Assembly (NCBI GenBank): GCA_029204225.1
Contig: CM055095.1
Location: 67,667,940-67,731,939, forward strand
Length of the DNA: 64,000 bases
DNA from: Diphasiastrum complanatum
Lineage: Eukaryota; Streptophyta; Lycopodiopsida; Lycopodiales; Lycopodiaceae
Direction of reading: 5' to 3'
A program made the position numbers and the translations under genes. The notes below the pieces were generated by a model. That model was not told the origin of the DNA, made no database searches, and was given only the letters and a program-made list of their open reading frames with translations. Of the stretch, positions 21,171 through 31,352 are shown in pieces. Within the stretch, counting starts at the first letter, position 1. Each line of letters starts with the position of its first letter.

Positions 21171-21429
21171 AGGCATTATATTGATGGCAGATAGTTACAC
21201 AATTCCTGTGTTGCCCGAAAGAAATTTTGTTGATTATAGCATATTGTAGAGTAGTTTAGTTGCTTCCTGTATTAAAGTCTGTCCTACAGTTGTGGATTAT
21301 ACGTCGGTAGCTGGAAGCTGAGGGAGAAGGTAGCGTAGTTAGCCGCATGGAGGAGAGAAGATTTTGGGCTTTTGCTCATGTTGTTTGACAAGTTCTTGAG
21401 TTTTTAAGAAATAAAACAAAAACATGATG

Positions 21430-22185
21430 TGAACATTTGTTCAAAATTATGGCTTAGGTTCCTTGGACATTAAATATTAGATCCTACATTCTTGGAAGGA
21501 TTTATGTTTTTTTCTTAAATTTTAAAGACATGACTATCTCTTACTATATGAGAAGTGTGCAGTTAGCGAGGTAGTTACATTGATTGCCAGTTCCATATGG
21601 AATCTAAGCACACAAATTGAGATGGACTTGGCTTGCAGGTTATACATCTCAAAACAGCGTTTGTAAAATCCACAATTGCTTTCTCATACGATTTATTTTT
21701 TCATCGATTGCTCACACCATACCTGATGAAACCATCGCTTCTGCCTTCTTCTTGTTATGATTATCAACGACAACTCATTGACAACGTCTAACAATACTGC
21801 CACAGACCACCCACTCGTCTTGATCCATGGACGAACAATTATAACACACATCAGATCATGAATATGGGAGGGCAAGCACGAGGAAAATCACAGTGCACTC
21901 AAGCCATCTTCAACTCACAGATCACTAGTAGAGCATGGAAGAACTGCTCATGGATCATTATTCAAATAAAAACTTGGTGGTACACAATTTATGTACTACT
22001 CTGTACTTGAGGATCCTTCAGTGACCTGCTCTTTGCTCTTTGCCTTGGAGATATCTCCTGAAAGCTAATGTCTCGTGCAACAAACATTTGTCTGAATCTT
22101 GTATTCGTAATGCCAAGGGATCCTGGCCAAGCCGGACTGCCTCATCAAGGCATTATATGTGATCAATTTTTGAGTTGCGGTGTGA
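21430..22185. other. Stretch without a recognisable gene
   Basis: Short frames only. The leading part is the presumed 3' flank of the small gene. Confidence 0.4.
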
Positions 22186-22189
22186 ATAT

Positions 22190-22590
22190 TATTCTGAATT
22201 GTCATGTGATGAAAAGCAAATTTTAGATAAGTTGAAATGAGAACTCATTGGTGTGTTCCCAAAAGAACTACCTAATAGACTATCTCCCATTAGGGCGGTA
22301 GACCATAAGATTGATCTGATTCCAACAGGCAAACAACAAATCTTTTGACCACCATAAAGGTTTAGTCCAAAAGAGGAGGATGAAACTAGTAAGCAAATTG
22401 AGAATTTTTTGAAAATGGCACATATTTGACCTAGTAAATGACATGGGGAGCTCGTCTTCTTCTTAATCATAAGAAGAATGGTGTTTTTTGAATGTGTGTG
22501 GACTACGAGTTCTTCAATAAATCTATTGTTAAGAACCAATGTCCATTGCCCAAAATGGATGATCACGTGGATATATTGAGTGTGCTAAAT
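22190..22590 (+). pseudogene. Ty3/gypsy reverse transcriptase N-terminal fragment
   Basis: Broken frames give AVDHKIDLIPTGKQQIF, RFSPKEEDETSKQIENFLKM, IRRMVFFECVWTTSSSINK and NQCPLPKMDDHVDIL. These are the successive landmarks of Ty3 RT (VDHxIDL, PYRLSPKE, RMCVDYRALN, PLPRIDDLLD). Three or more stops and a frameshift are visible. The catalytic YxDD region is missing. Confidence 0.87.
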
Positions 22591-23955
22591 AATTCGCCAA
22601 GATAAATATTGATCATATGGGATACCATTGAATCAATATGCATCCTACTAGGGTACTAAACAGACAAATGGTATCATCTTATATCAATTATTGGCATACT
22701 AGACTTGGTTATGATAATAAAAAGTTGTATAATCAGAAACTAGGTTGTAAACAATATATAGGAGATTTTGGATAGCCTATTAGACATGCTACATGATTGA
22801 ATCCAAATGCTTCTAAAATAACCATCAATTTTGCATTTGGGATATGGGAATCCCACCTTGAGAAAATATTATTATGATCATAACCAAGTGCTGAAGTGAA
22901 TAAACTTGGGTTGATCACAATTGAAGATAGCAAAGGATATTTTGAATGAATATTCATTTCTAATAAACTAAAGTGAATGAAATATTCAAAAAGAGTAATG
23001 ATATTCTTCTCACACAGAGTTTCATCCAAAAAGCTATAAAAAATATACTTGTCCTATATCAATGCTAGGACATTTTCTAGCTTCTACATCAATAATATCA
23101 TCACATTCTACAAAATGTACCATGTATCAAATGTAAAAGATTCATACACATAAGTTCCACCATTGTCTATTGGTCCCATTTCACAAGAAGCCTTGGACAA
23201 TGTTGACAAGTCTTTTGTTGGAATGTGATGTTGGAGTTCTGATCCCAAAGGAAAACATAGTCCTTTTGAGTAATTTGCCTCATTGACAACTGCATTGTCT
23301 CAACTGGCCTTTGCATCATTCTTTTGGAATTTAATACTCGAGACAATCATATTACCCTCGATATTCTTCTCGTTAATTCCTTCGATCTCTGTTGATTTTT
23401 GGCATCCTTACATTTGTAATCATCTCTCTTGGAAACTTTTTGTCTTCTCCAAGCTGAAAAGTGGATTGGTGTTTCAAGTCTTGTGAACACTCTGTAACAT
23501 CACATAGATGTTGAACAATTGTTTCTTGTGGATTTAATAGAAGAGCAAGAGTTACTGACGTTATTGGTTCATTCATTTGTTGAACAAGCTTTCTCATCTC
23601 TTCTTTTGTTGATTCCACCATTGGACTTGAGTCACTTCAATCCCCTGTTTCATCTTGCTCCTCATTTAAATATTGTGTGTTGTTGCCAGTTGTCTTGACT
23701 TTGCAAACACAATGATTCCTTTTGTGTCGAAATCCCTTCAATAGTCCATGCTTGATCTTGGACTTCTTCTTCACTTGGAATTAATTAAGGTGACATCTTA
23801 TTTGATGATTGTTCTTCTTCATCACTTAGCACGGACCATTTGGTCCAGGAACTGGTTGTCTCCATCTCTGTCGCGGCTTGTGGTTCTGAGTGTTCCTTGC
23901 ATGAACGTGAATGGGTTAAGCTCTTGGGGAATTGGCTCTAACCTGTCGGCTGAGT
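22591..23955. other. Stretch without a recognisable gene
   Basis: Short frames, the longest 98 aa on minus at 22733-23029. 22940-23030 resembles 6745-6840 and may be part of a shared old repeat. A minus-strand frame at 23373-23621 (82 aa, charged) has no motif I know. Confidence 0.35.
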
Positions 23956-24260
23956 TGGATGGCTTGCTTGGGTGGAAGTTACCTGTTTATGGCTGTCCAG
24001 TCTGGCGTGGCGCCAGGTTGGCTTCCAACGCTCGTGACAAAGCTTTCAGTTGGTTAAGTCTGATGTAAGTCAGACCGCTTGCTTGGAATGGATGTTACTC
24101 GTTGGTAACGAAGCTTCGAGCTGGTTAAGTTTGATGTATGTCGGGCGGCTTGCTTGGAGGGAAGTCACTCACATCGGGACCCCCGATCTGGCATGGTGCC
24201 AGGTTGGATCTCAATGTTGGTTTTCGGAACTTCAAGTTGGTTAAGTTTGATCGTTGTTGG
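23955..24260. repeat. Degenerate tandem repeat, about 180-bp period
   Basis: The blocks GGCTTGCTTGG, CTGGCRTGGYGCCAGGTTGG and AGTTGGTTAAGTYTGAT recur in the same order near 23965-24070 and 24145-24260, with a partial unit between at 24078-24137. GC content is higher than in the flanks. Class unknown. Confidence 0.65.
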
Positions 24261-24365
24261 CGAGTTGGCTGCTTGTATGTCAAGTGGGTTTGGATGGCAA
24301 GAGTTGAAGGCTGGGAAGCTAAGACGTGGTTCCCAGCTCCCTTTGGGATGCTTGCGCTACATGAG

Positions 24366-24471
24366 AGGGAATGCAGATTATGTAGTCGAGAGACAATGCT
24401 CATGTGGAGAGAATGGAGAGAGAATGCAGATTATGTGGTCGAGAGACAATGCTCAGGTGGAGAGAATGGCA
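24366..24471. repeat. 53-bp tandem repeat, two units
   Basis: ATGCAGATTATGTRGTCGAG recurs at 24371 and 24424. Further degenerate GAGAATGGCA/GAGAATGCA units continue to about 24560. Confidence 0.85.
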
Positions 24472-24722
24472 ATTCGTGAAGAGAGAGAATGGCAGATTCT
24501 GGAAAGAGAATGCAAATTCTCTAGAGAAAATGGCAGATTTTGTAGAGAGAATGGCAAATTCCGGAGGAGAAATAAATCTGGATGCACATTCCACTCTTGG
24601 AATCACCTCCAAAATACAAAGAAAACCCGAGCGCCTAGCATTACGTTAACTAAAGTTTCGGGATCAACGTATTTCACACCGTCAATGCAGTGACATTGGT
24701 AGGCTCCCACCAAGTTTCTACC

Positions 24723-25255
24723 AGTGTTGGGCGGGTATATAGGTGCTCGATTGGTATCAACAATGGTATCATAGAACATACCAGCCCGGTATATGATTTT
24801 GTGATACTACGGTCGATACCTCACCCGTTTTAGCCCATCAATGCACATATCGATACCCGGATTAGGGGCAAAAAATTCGAATTGAACATGGTATCAATAC
24901 AATATCCATTTTTAGTTAATTCCAAAATTTACATGTGATAAATATTATTCATGGTGTCCCAAAGACATTGGTGGGCACCAACAAAGTATTGACCTTTAAA
25001 ATCATATGCATATTACATTTAAAAAGGTCATGCTTTTTATTAAATGCAAGATACCTTTTATAAAATGGTTAATTTTAGAAAAAAATTATATCCTCATACC
25101 TGAGTTTATACTCGAATGTTATCACCCCTGCAATACCCAAGTAGGTTGATACCAGCTTGCCAATTTAAAAACATAATGATACTGATACCCGACTGGTATC
25201 AAAAATTTTCAAAAAAGTATAATAGGAGGACAATATCAATACCCGCCCAACACTC
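24723..25255. mobile_element. hAT-like MITE (533 bp)
   Basis: The ends are inverted repeats: AGTGTTGGGCGGGTAT at 24723-24738 and its complement ending at about 25254. Flanking 8-bp sequences TTTCTACC (24715-24722) and TTTCAACC (25256-25263) match at seven positions, as expected for a hAT target duplication with one later mutation. The interior is AT-rich, non-coding and rich in GGTATCA/TGATACC motifs. It is a non-autonomous DNA element. Confidence 0.75.
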
Positions 25256-25729
25256 TTTCAACCATCCAAGGGTGAACATAGGTTTTAGCTTAGATGCTAT
25301 GACATGTTTTTCAGCCTTAGATGGATCTAGACTTGATCATCTGCATATCAGGCTATTATTAGCTTGCTGTCTTAAATGCTATGATATGTTAAAAGTGAAG
25401 GAAAGTTCAAACAGCTGATTGCATTCAGAACCGGTAAAATCACTAGATTGTTATCAGTAAGCAAGGGTTTTGAATCTACGGCCATCAGAAAACAAATCTC
25501 AGAATATGTAATACAATCATCTACATTCGATCAAACTTTGAAATCGTTACAAGAAACAGGCTTAGGGATCCAATAAATTGAGCCGCTTTCTTGACAAATT
25601 GGTTCACTGCATAAAAGTATAGTGGTTGAATCAGCGTTACAGCTCTTCCCATAATTCCTGCAGCGTGGTTTGCAGCCTTATGAGGGCCAGCAGTAGCACC
25701 AAGGTTCCTCCAAGGAAAAAAGTAGATTT
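25256..25729. other. Stretch without a recognisable gene
   Basis: AT-rich. Similarity to the right palindrome arm is visible from 25730; whether it starts earlier cannot be told, because the right arm runs off the window. Confidence 0.4.
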
Positions 25730-26162
25730 TGTAAAAGAAACCGAGGACAGAAAAGAGAGAACACATTTACTGGGGGTGAACATAAATTGCAGGCATATTA
25801 AACCCACTACTGGTAACAATATAAGAGGTGGAAAAGGTAGTGATTGCATTGTCTCCGCCATGGCCACCAGAGAGGATTCTTCTTCTGAAAAGTACCACGG
25901 CACCAGCATCCAGAAGAAAACGACCAAACAAAGTAAGATCAGTGGGCCAACAGGCGATGGCTTACAGGAGGCTGCAGCACAGAAAGTTGTTGCCATCAAT
26001 TCAATTTTTCAGAAAGCTACAACAACGGATCAAGCCAGGTTCCAAAACGATACACAGCTGGTTCAGGAAATATGTGAAGCCCTGCACCGATGGAGAAAAC
26101 CGTTGCAAAGAATCAGCAGCACAGCACAAGTGAGCAGTGTTTTTGGCTACCTATCTTCTTAG
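25637..26162. other. Possible gene end or exon; overlapping frames on both strands
   Basis: This patch is richer in GC than its surroundings and open on both strands. The plus frame (from 25626) encodes a basic polar protein of up to 178 aa. The minus frame encodes a hydrophobic 120-aa protein with three likely membrane segments (GPLILLCLVVFFWML, FPPLILLPVVGLICLQF, GGTLVLLLALI). The right arm keeps both, with small differences, up to the window end. I cannot decide which strand is coding and recognise neither product. Confidence 0.25.
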
Positions 26163-26259
26163 ATCAACCGTTACCGCAACGTTGCCGTTTCTTCTAAACA
26201 CAAATCTGGCTCCTGGGAATAAAAGTATCAGCATCTAAAAACGAGAATGTAATATAACT

Positions 26260-26700
26260 GTGCCAATGGGGTGCGGAATCAAGGAAGGAAGCAAAGAAAT
26301 GATCGCAACATGGATACTATTTTATGGACTGATAACTGCTCGAGCAAGGGAGCTGGTGAGCATTTTATCATTGAGAAATGCGATGGAAAAGCAATTTTGT
26401 GGGCAGCAGCAGCAGCGCTGCAGCAGTGTTACTACGCAGAAATAAAGCCCGAAGCGAAGCAGCGCAGAGTTTTCATCAAAGCCATAGCCATAGCGAGGAA
26501 GCCAGGAACAAAGGACACGCGCCTCCCCTTGTTGCTTATACGGAGTCGTCCATTACGCCCCCGAAGTAACGTGTATGTTCGTTCATTTTCATAAGCATAA
26601 AACAATGCGCTTTTTTGAGTTGAGTCAGGAGTTAATAATAAGGGTTTAAGCAATGGCAGGCAGGCCTGACACATGCACATGAAATGTTTTTAGGTTTTGG
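26260..26700. other. GC-richer patch with short overlapping frames
   Basis: Frames of 61-107 aa on both strands, repeated in the right arm at 63050-63470 with few changes. A GCAGCAGCAGCAGCG run lies near 26405. No recognisable domain; possibly an exon of a gene shared with the patch at 25637-26162. Confidence 0.25.
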
Positions 26701-27760
26701 TGAAGTTAGAATTCAGTAAGTGCAGTGTGGACTCCACAGTGCCTCGTGCAATGGAAATGTATGTGACCCTCGGTGAGGCTGAGCCGAAGGAAAGTTAAAG
26801 AAAAGTCATCATGTTAAATTTTGGAGAGAAAAAGAAAAAAAGTCATCATTAGTGGACTCTCTAAGACGGACACCTCATTGCTTTCATTTAGGTTTAAATT
26901 GTTCTTAACCAATGAGAGATATGTACAGGTTAGAACTTAAACTTTAAACTATTCTTAACAAATATAATGTATTTTTTAAGCCTGTCTTGCAAATGCAGTA
27001 TTATGCGTTGAGGTCGGTCAATGGAGTTTGGAAGAAAGTTAATGTTAAAGGATAAAGTGTGGTGTTGGTCTCAACTTTCGAGGCTTGGACCTTGGATAAG
27101 GGCTCATTTACCCAACATGTAACTCAATGTAAAATAGCAAAAGAATATCTTTTTCTATCTAAGGCACGTACGGAAGGTGCCTCATGTAAAGAGAAAATCT
27201 TTTATTGAATATTCAAATGCAAAAGAGAGCTTTTCATGTAATATTCTAAAGCATGATTATATGGTTGTCATTTGCATGCATCAATTAGAACCGTCCCTGC
27301 TTCAGTACACACCATCACCTTTGCTTTCTCACCTCCTCCATCTCCATCTCCATCACCATCTCCGCCTCTAATCCATCTCCTCTGTCCCTAACCAACTACG
27401 TCTACGCCATTGTCTTCATGTTTTTTCTCTCAATTTATGATTAATTTCTTGTTTTGCTTCACCTTCATGTTTTTTGATGCATCGGTAGTGCATGAAACAA
27501 CAAGAAAAAGCATGAAATTGACTTGCGGTGTTGTGGATTTCTCTCTTCATTTTGTTTGCTGGTGGGTGAGGCCCTGATCGTTCTATGGCTCTGCTTTTGA
27601 TCCTTGAAAAAAAGTTATGCTAGGATTTTGGAGTGGGCCGAAAATTCTGAGAAAATTAAGAGGTTGCTCTGCAGGATATGCCACCTAATTTCATACATGT
27701 TGTGGGCTTTGCTATGAGAGTCATACTAAGTAATGAGTACGAGCTCCAGATCTGAATCTC
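26701..27760. other. Stretch without a recognisable gene
   Basis: Contains a pyrimidine-rich block CTCCTCCATCTCCATCTCC near 27330, like a plant 5' leader, followed downstream by the ANTH pseudogene. The leader and an upstream exon of that gene may lie here, but I cannot define them. Confidence 0.4.
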
Positions 27761-28120
27761 ACTATAGTGAAAGCAACAAGTCACGATGATATTCCTACTA
27801 ATGAGAAGTATATTCAAGAAATCTTGTATCTAATTTCTTCTCACAGAGGTTATGTGAGTGCATGCGTTGCAAGTCTGGCAAAGCGGTTGAGCAAAACACA
27901 TGATTGGATCTTTGCAAGTTAGACACTTATGGTAACTAATAGATTGTTGAGAGACGAGGATCCTTCTTTTTTATATTTGTCAGAAGAAGGATGGTGTATC
28001 TAACTTTAGAGATGACTCGCATTCCAACGCTTGGGATTATTTTTTGTTCGCACTTATGACATGTATCTTAACAAACACCTAGATTGCTTTGCATCTTTTT
28101 CTAGACATTTGAATCTAAAC
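27761..28120 (+). pseudogene. ANTH-domain (AP180/clathrin assembly) pseudogene, left copy
   Basis: Frames give IVKATSHDDIPTNEKYIQEI, RGYVSACVASLAKRLSKTHD, TLMVTNRLLRDEDPSFLY, then SNFRDDSHSNAWDYF and FVRTYDMYLNKHLDCFASFS. These are consecutive landmarks of the plant ANTH domain, which binds phosphoinositides and recruits clathrin in endocytosis. A TAG interrupts before TLMV, and the frame shifts between DPSFLY and QKKDG. Near 28040 a 4-bp deletion relative to the right arm breaks the frame again. Homology to the gene stops where segment A begins, so the C-terminal half is missing. Confidence 0.85.
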
Positions 28121-28165
28121 AACAGTCAATACAATTATAGATCTAGCTATGATGATCGCAGATGT

Positions 28166-28638
28166 TCACGTAGTCCAAAAGATCCAATAATTGTTCTGGC
28201 CACTATTAATTCTAATGTCTCACTAAATGCCCAACCACTCACTAATCTATCCACAACCCAAAGCCACATATCATCAGTACGTATCAGGCAACTTCTCCCA
28301 CATCTAGTCTAATTCTTCACTTAATGACTTAGGGCCACCACTTTGGTCACAAATTAACTATAATCGTCTAAAATTGTTACCTTCATAGTACATATATAAC
28401 TTAAACTTCCCATGCTTTCCTTAATATAGCGAACCTAGACAATGACTAATCCTTGTTAATGACATAATAGTTTTGTCTTCTCCAAATTACTCGAGTATAT
28501 GTTTTTCCAAAACCTTGTCATGGTCCTAGTTTTGACCTTGTTGCCACTCCCAAGAAGATTTTTGTAACATCCCTTTTAGAATTTTTATGATGATGCCACT
28601 TCGAATACTTATTCATACAACTTGCATTGTTGCTCGTT

Positions 28639-28684
<46 letters not shown>

Positions 28685-30209
28685 CACACATTTTTTATTT
28701 TTATTTAGCCCAAGTTCACTTTAGCACTACCATAAATATATGCTTGCAACGAATTGAGTCCCTTCCTAGCCATATTTTTCTTTTGTCTTGAGAAGCGTTA
28801 AGTTATGATTGGAGTTCGTTCATATCAATAAAAGTAAGGAAAATAGAAACCAAATCTTTGTTTGCTATCAATATGGGTGAAAGACCGATTTAAACAAACA
28901 TTTGCCTACAAGCAAGATAAGATTAGTATTATTCAATGTTGTTGTTACAACTTTCCCAAAGAAGTGATCGATTCGAACTAGATAAGATCCTCTTAGCTTT
29001 TAATGTGCACATTTTAATTAAATTATACATCATGTGTTATTGACATGTTCGTACAAGAGTAAACACGAGCTTCATCACATGTCACAAGCAAGCTTGCATG
29101 CCTCATACGTGAATGAATCCAATAAGATGTCTCAATCATCAAGGCACTTCCATAAACCATATACCCATGTTACTGAGAAATTTATCTTGAAGTATGGGGC
29201 CCCTATGTTATGGGCAAGGTCTTCAGTATTCACACAAGATTCAAGAATCAATGACTACATAGAACCAATCGAGAAACCAAAGAGCCAAGGCAACATTAAT
29301 AGTGCACCGAATGTTAGTGTCATATCTTGGTTCATGGTTGGGTCATTCCAATATGTAAGACAAAGTATGAAGTGTGAAACCAAGTAAAGAGTCTCTGAAG
29401 TGGCATGCATTGTCATTATACGATAGGCACAAGTTGATAATACGAAGAAGCATTATACAAGAGGTATCTATCTTCCCACATGTGGTGAGTTTGGGCATCA
29501 TGCTCAAGTTGGGCCAAGTTGGATTCTTTGTAGTCTTACTTCTTGCTACTGAAAATGATCTTTATAAGCAACCACATGAGACATATCTCAAACTAACAAG
29601 TCTCTTCTCAAGCTTAAAATTATACTTCTATCCTTACCATGCTTCTTCTACACACTATATTTAAATGTATGACAATCAATAGCCCGTCATCATGAGTGGG
29701 AGCACTTCATTGATTGAGTCTAATACAAACATCATGGTAGATTGTAGAACCATCATGTTCACAAAAATGTATGACAATCAATAGTCCATCACCATGAGTC
29801 TCCGGAGCACTTCATTGATTGAGTCTAATATAAACATTGATTGAGTCTAATATAAACATCATGGTAGATTGTAGAACCATCATACTCACAGAAAGCTTTC
29901 TAAATGCAACGAGTATGGTATGTGCCTACTAGTCCAAGAAACATTGCAAAATATAAATATTCATTTCAAATATGGATAGAAACAATGGCATCAACATTGA
30001 AGACACAAGACACTCAAAATAGAAGACAATATCCACCAATTAGCATTGTATTCCAAGGTCAGAACTCACAAACCATTTCCATTTGTGCCGATAGGGTGCA
30101 TGAGACCTTTTCATGGCTTTCATTCACAAGAGAATACTACAGAACTTCAATAATCTCATCTGAAAATGATCCATGGAAAACGTACAATGTTTGTTATTGT
30201 TTATTTATG
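28166..30209. repeat. Segment A, copy 2
   Basis: Direct copy of 1047-3130, carrying the same 117-aa frame (29034-29387), a frame starting at 29904, a GA tract of about 21 units (28640-28682) and the 102-bp tandem repeat (from about 29666). Continues without break into the region 3' of the CRM gene. Confidence 0.92.
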
Positions 30210-30618
30210 AGCAAGCAAATAACTTAGATAATCAAGTAACTAACAACTACTTAGTTCAATGTAATATAAGAGAGTTACACTTTCATTTATTAAGACAAAG
30301 AGATCCTTGTGGTCCCAATAAAGCTTTACATGATTGATTTAGAATATGTTCTCTTTTTACATGATAGTCCCCCTACATAGAGGTGCTTGGTTGATAGTCT
30401 TCTGCAAGCAAAATAGTGATGTTGAGTTGGAGCTTTAGAACATGTCAAATGTTGTGGATCCAGGTTCTCGTAGATTAATTTTCAATCAAACACAATTCCA
30501 CAAACTTGTTCTGTTTTCCCCAACATTGCAACCTACTAGCTTCAATTGTAAGTTTTGTAGTAGCTAGTTCAGTGGGATGCTGCATTGGTCTGTCTCTGTT
30601 CATCGGCTACCGCATCCC
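30210..30618. other. Region just 3' of the CRM copy, no gene
   Basis: AT-rich, probably the 3' flank of the CRM gene copy. Mirrored at 59104-59512. Confidence 0.5.
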
Positions 30619-31352
30619 TCAATTTACAGCATATTCTCCAACCTGGGAGTTATCTAATTCACTGGAATAGGAACTATAAACATGATCAAAATCTCCACTT
30701 TCAAGCTTCATTGCCTCAATAAGATCAGATGAGATCTCTTCTGTGCTCAAGCTTGAAGATGGTTGCTCTTGCCCTTCTGGCCAGCCACGATAAAATATTA
30801 GCTTACAGGGCTCTTGAGAAACCAGAACTCCTCCTGTCCCATCCTCTATTTCTTGCACAATCTCTGCCACAGCAGTTCCCCTTGCTTTCCCCTTAACACC
30901 GATCTTCACAAGTGCATGAAGTTGGAAATAGCTTCGTATGGCTCTGATAATTCCTCCCACAACATTACTCTTCCCAACATGGAAATGGCAAGGTTTCGCC
31001 AGCTTAAGTGCTTGCTTCCTCAAAACCAATTTCTCCTTATTTGTAAGTGGATCAGCTCTAAAAATTGGACCCAAACCCTTTTTCTTTGCCTTAAGCCCTT
31101 CACTTTATTTTTGTCCTCCTCTGCATGTGATTTTTCAGCTGGCAGTATCTCCACTTCTTGTTTACTCTCGTCAATGTGCTCAGAACACTTTCCTGAAACC
31201 CAATCACTCACCAGTCCATCAGTATCAGCAACATTTTCCTGCATGTTGCCTTCTTGATTTTCAAGATCATCCCTCAAGTGATGTATCTGCTTTTCCAAAT
31301 GCAATATATGCCGCTCCAAAGACTCACGTAGTTGACTCTCTGTGAACCTTTC
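30619..31352 (-). pseudogene. CRM gene C-terminal part with fourth CRM domain, out of frame (left)
   Basis: Continues the CRM protein beyond a TGA at 31353-31355. First comes a charged coiled-coil stretch (SLERHILHLEKQIHHLRDD). After a frame change near 31085 comes a fourth CRM domain (FRADPLTNKEKLVLRKQALK, HVGKSNVVGGIIRAIRSYF, GTGGVLVSQEPCKLIFYRGW). Four CRM domains are typical of CFM2-like plastid intron-splicing factors. Because both the TGA and the frame change occur identically in the right arm, they predate the palindrome. As written, the fourth domain would not be made. Confidence 0.8.

Noticed and set aside
24366-24560. Tandem repeats considered as a CRISPR-like array
   Set aside because: Only two clear units, no spacers of constant length, and a plant nuclear context.
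25637-25999. Hydrophobic minus frame considered as a DUF1218-type membrane protein
   Set aside because: No conserved residues I could confirm; the opposite strand is equally open.
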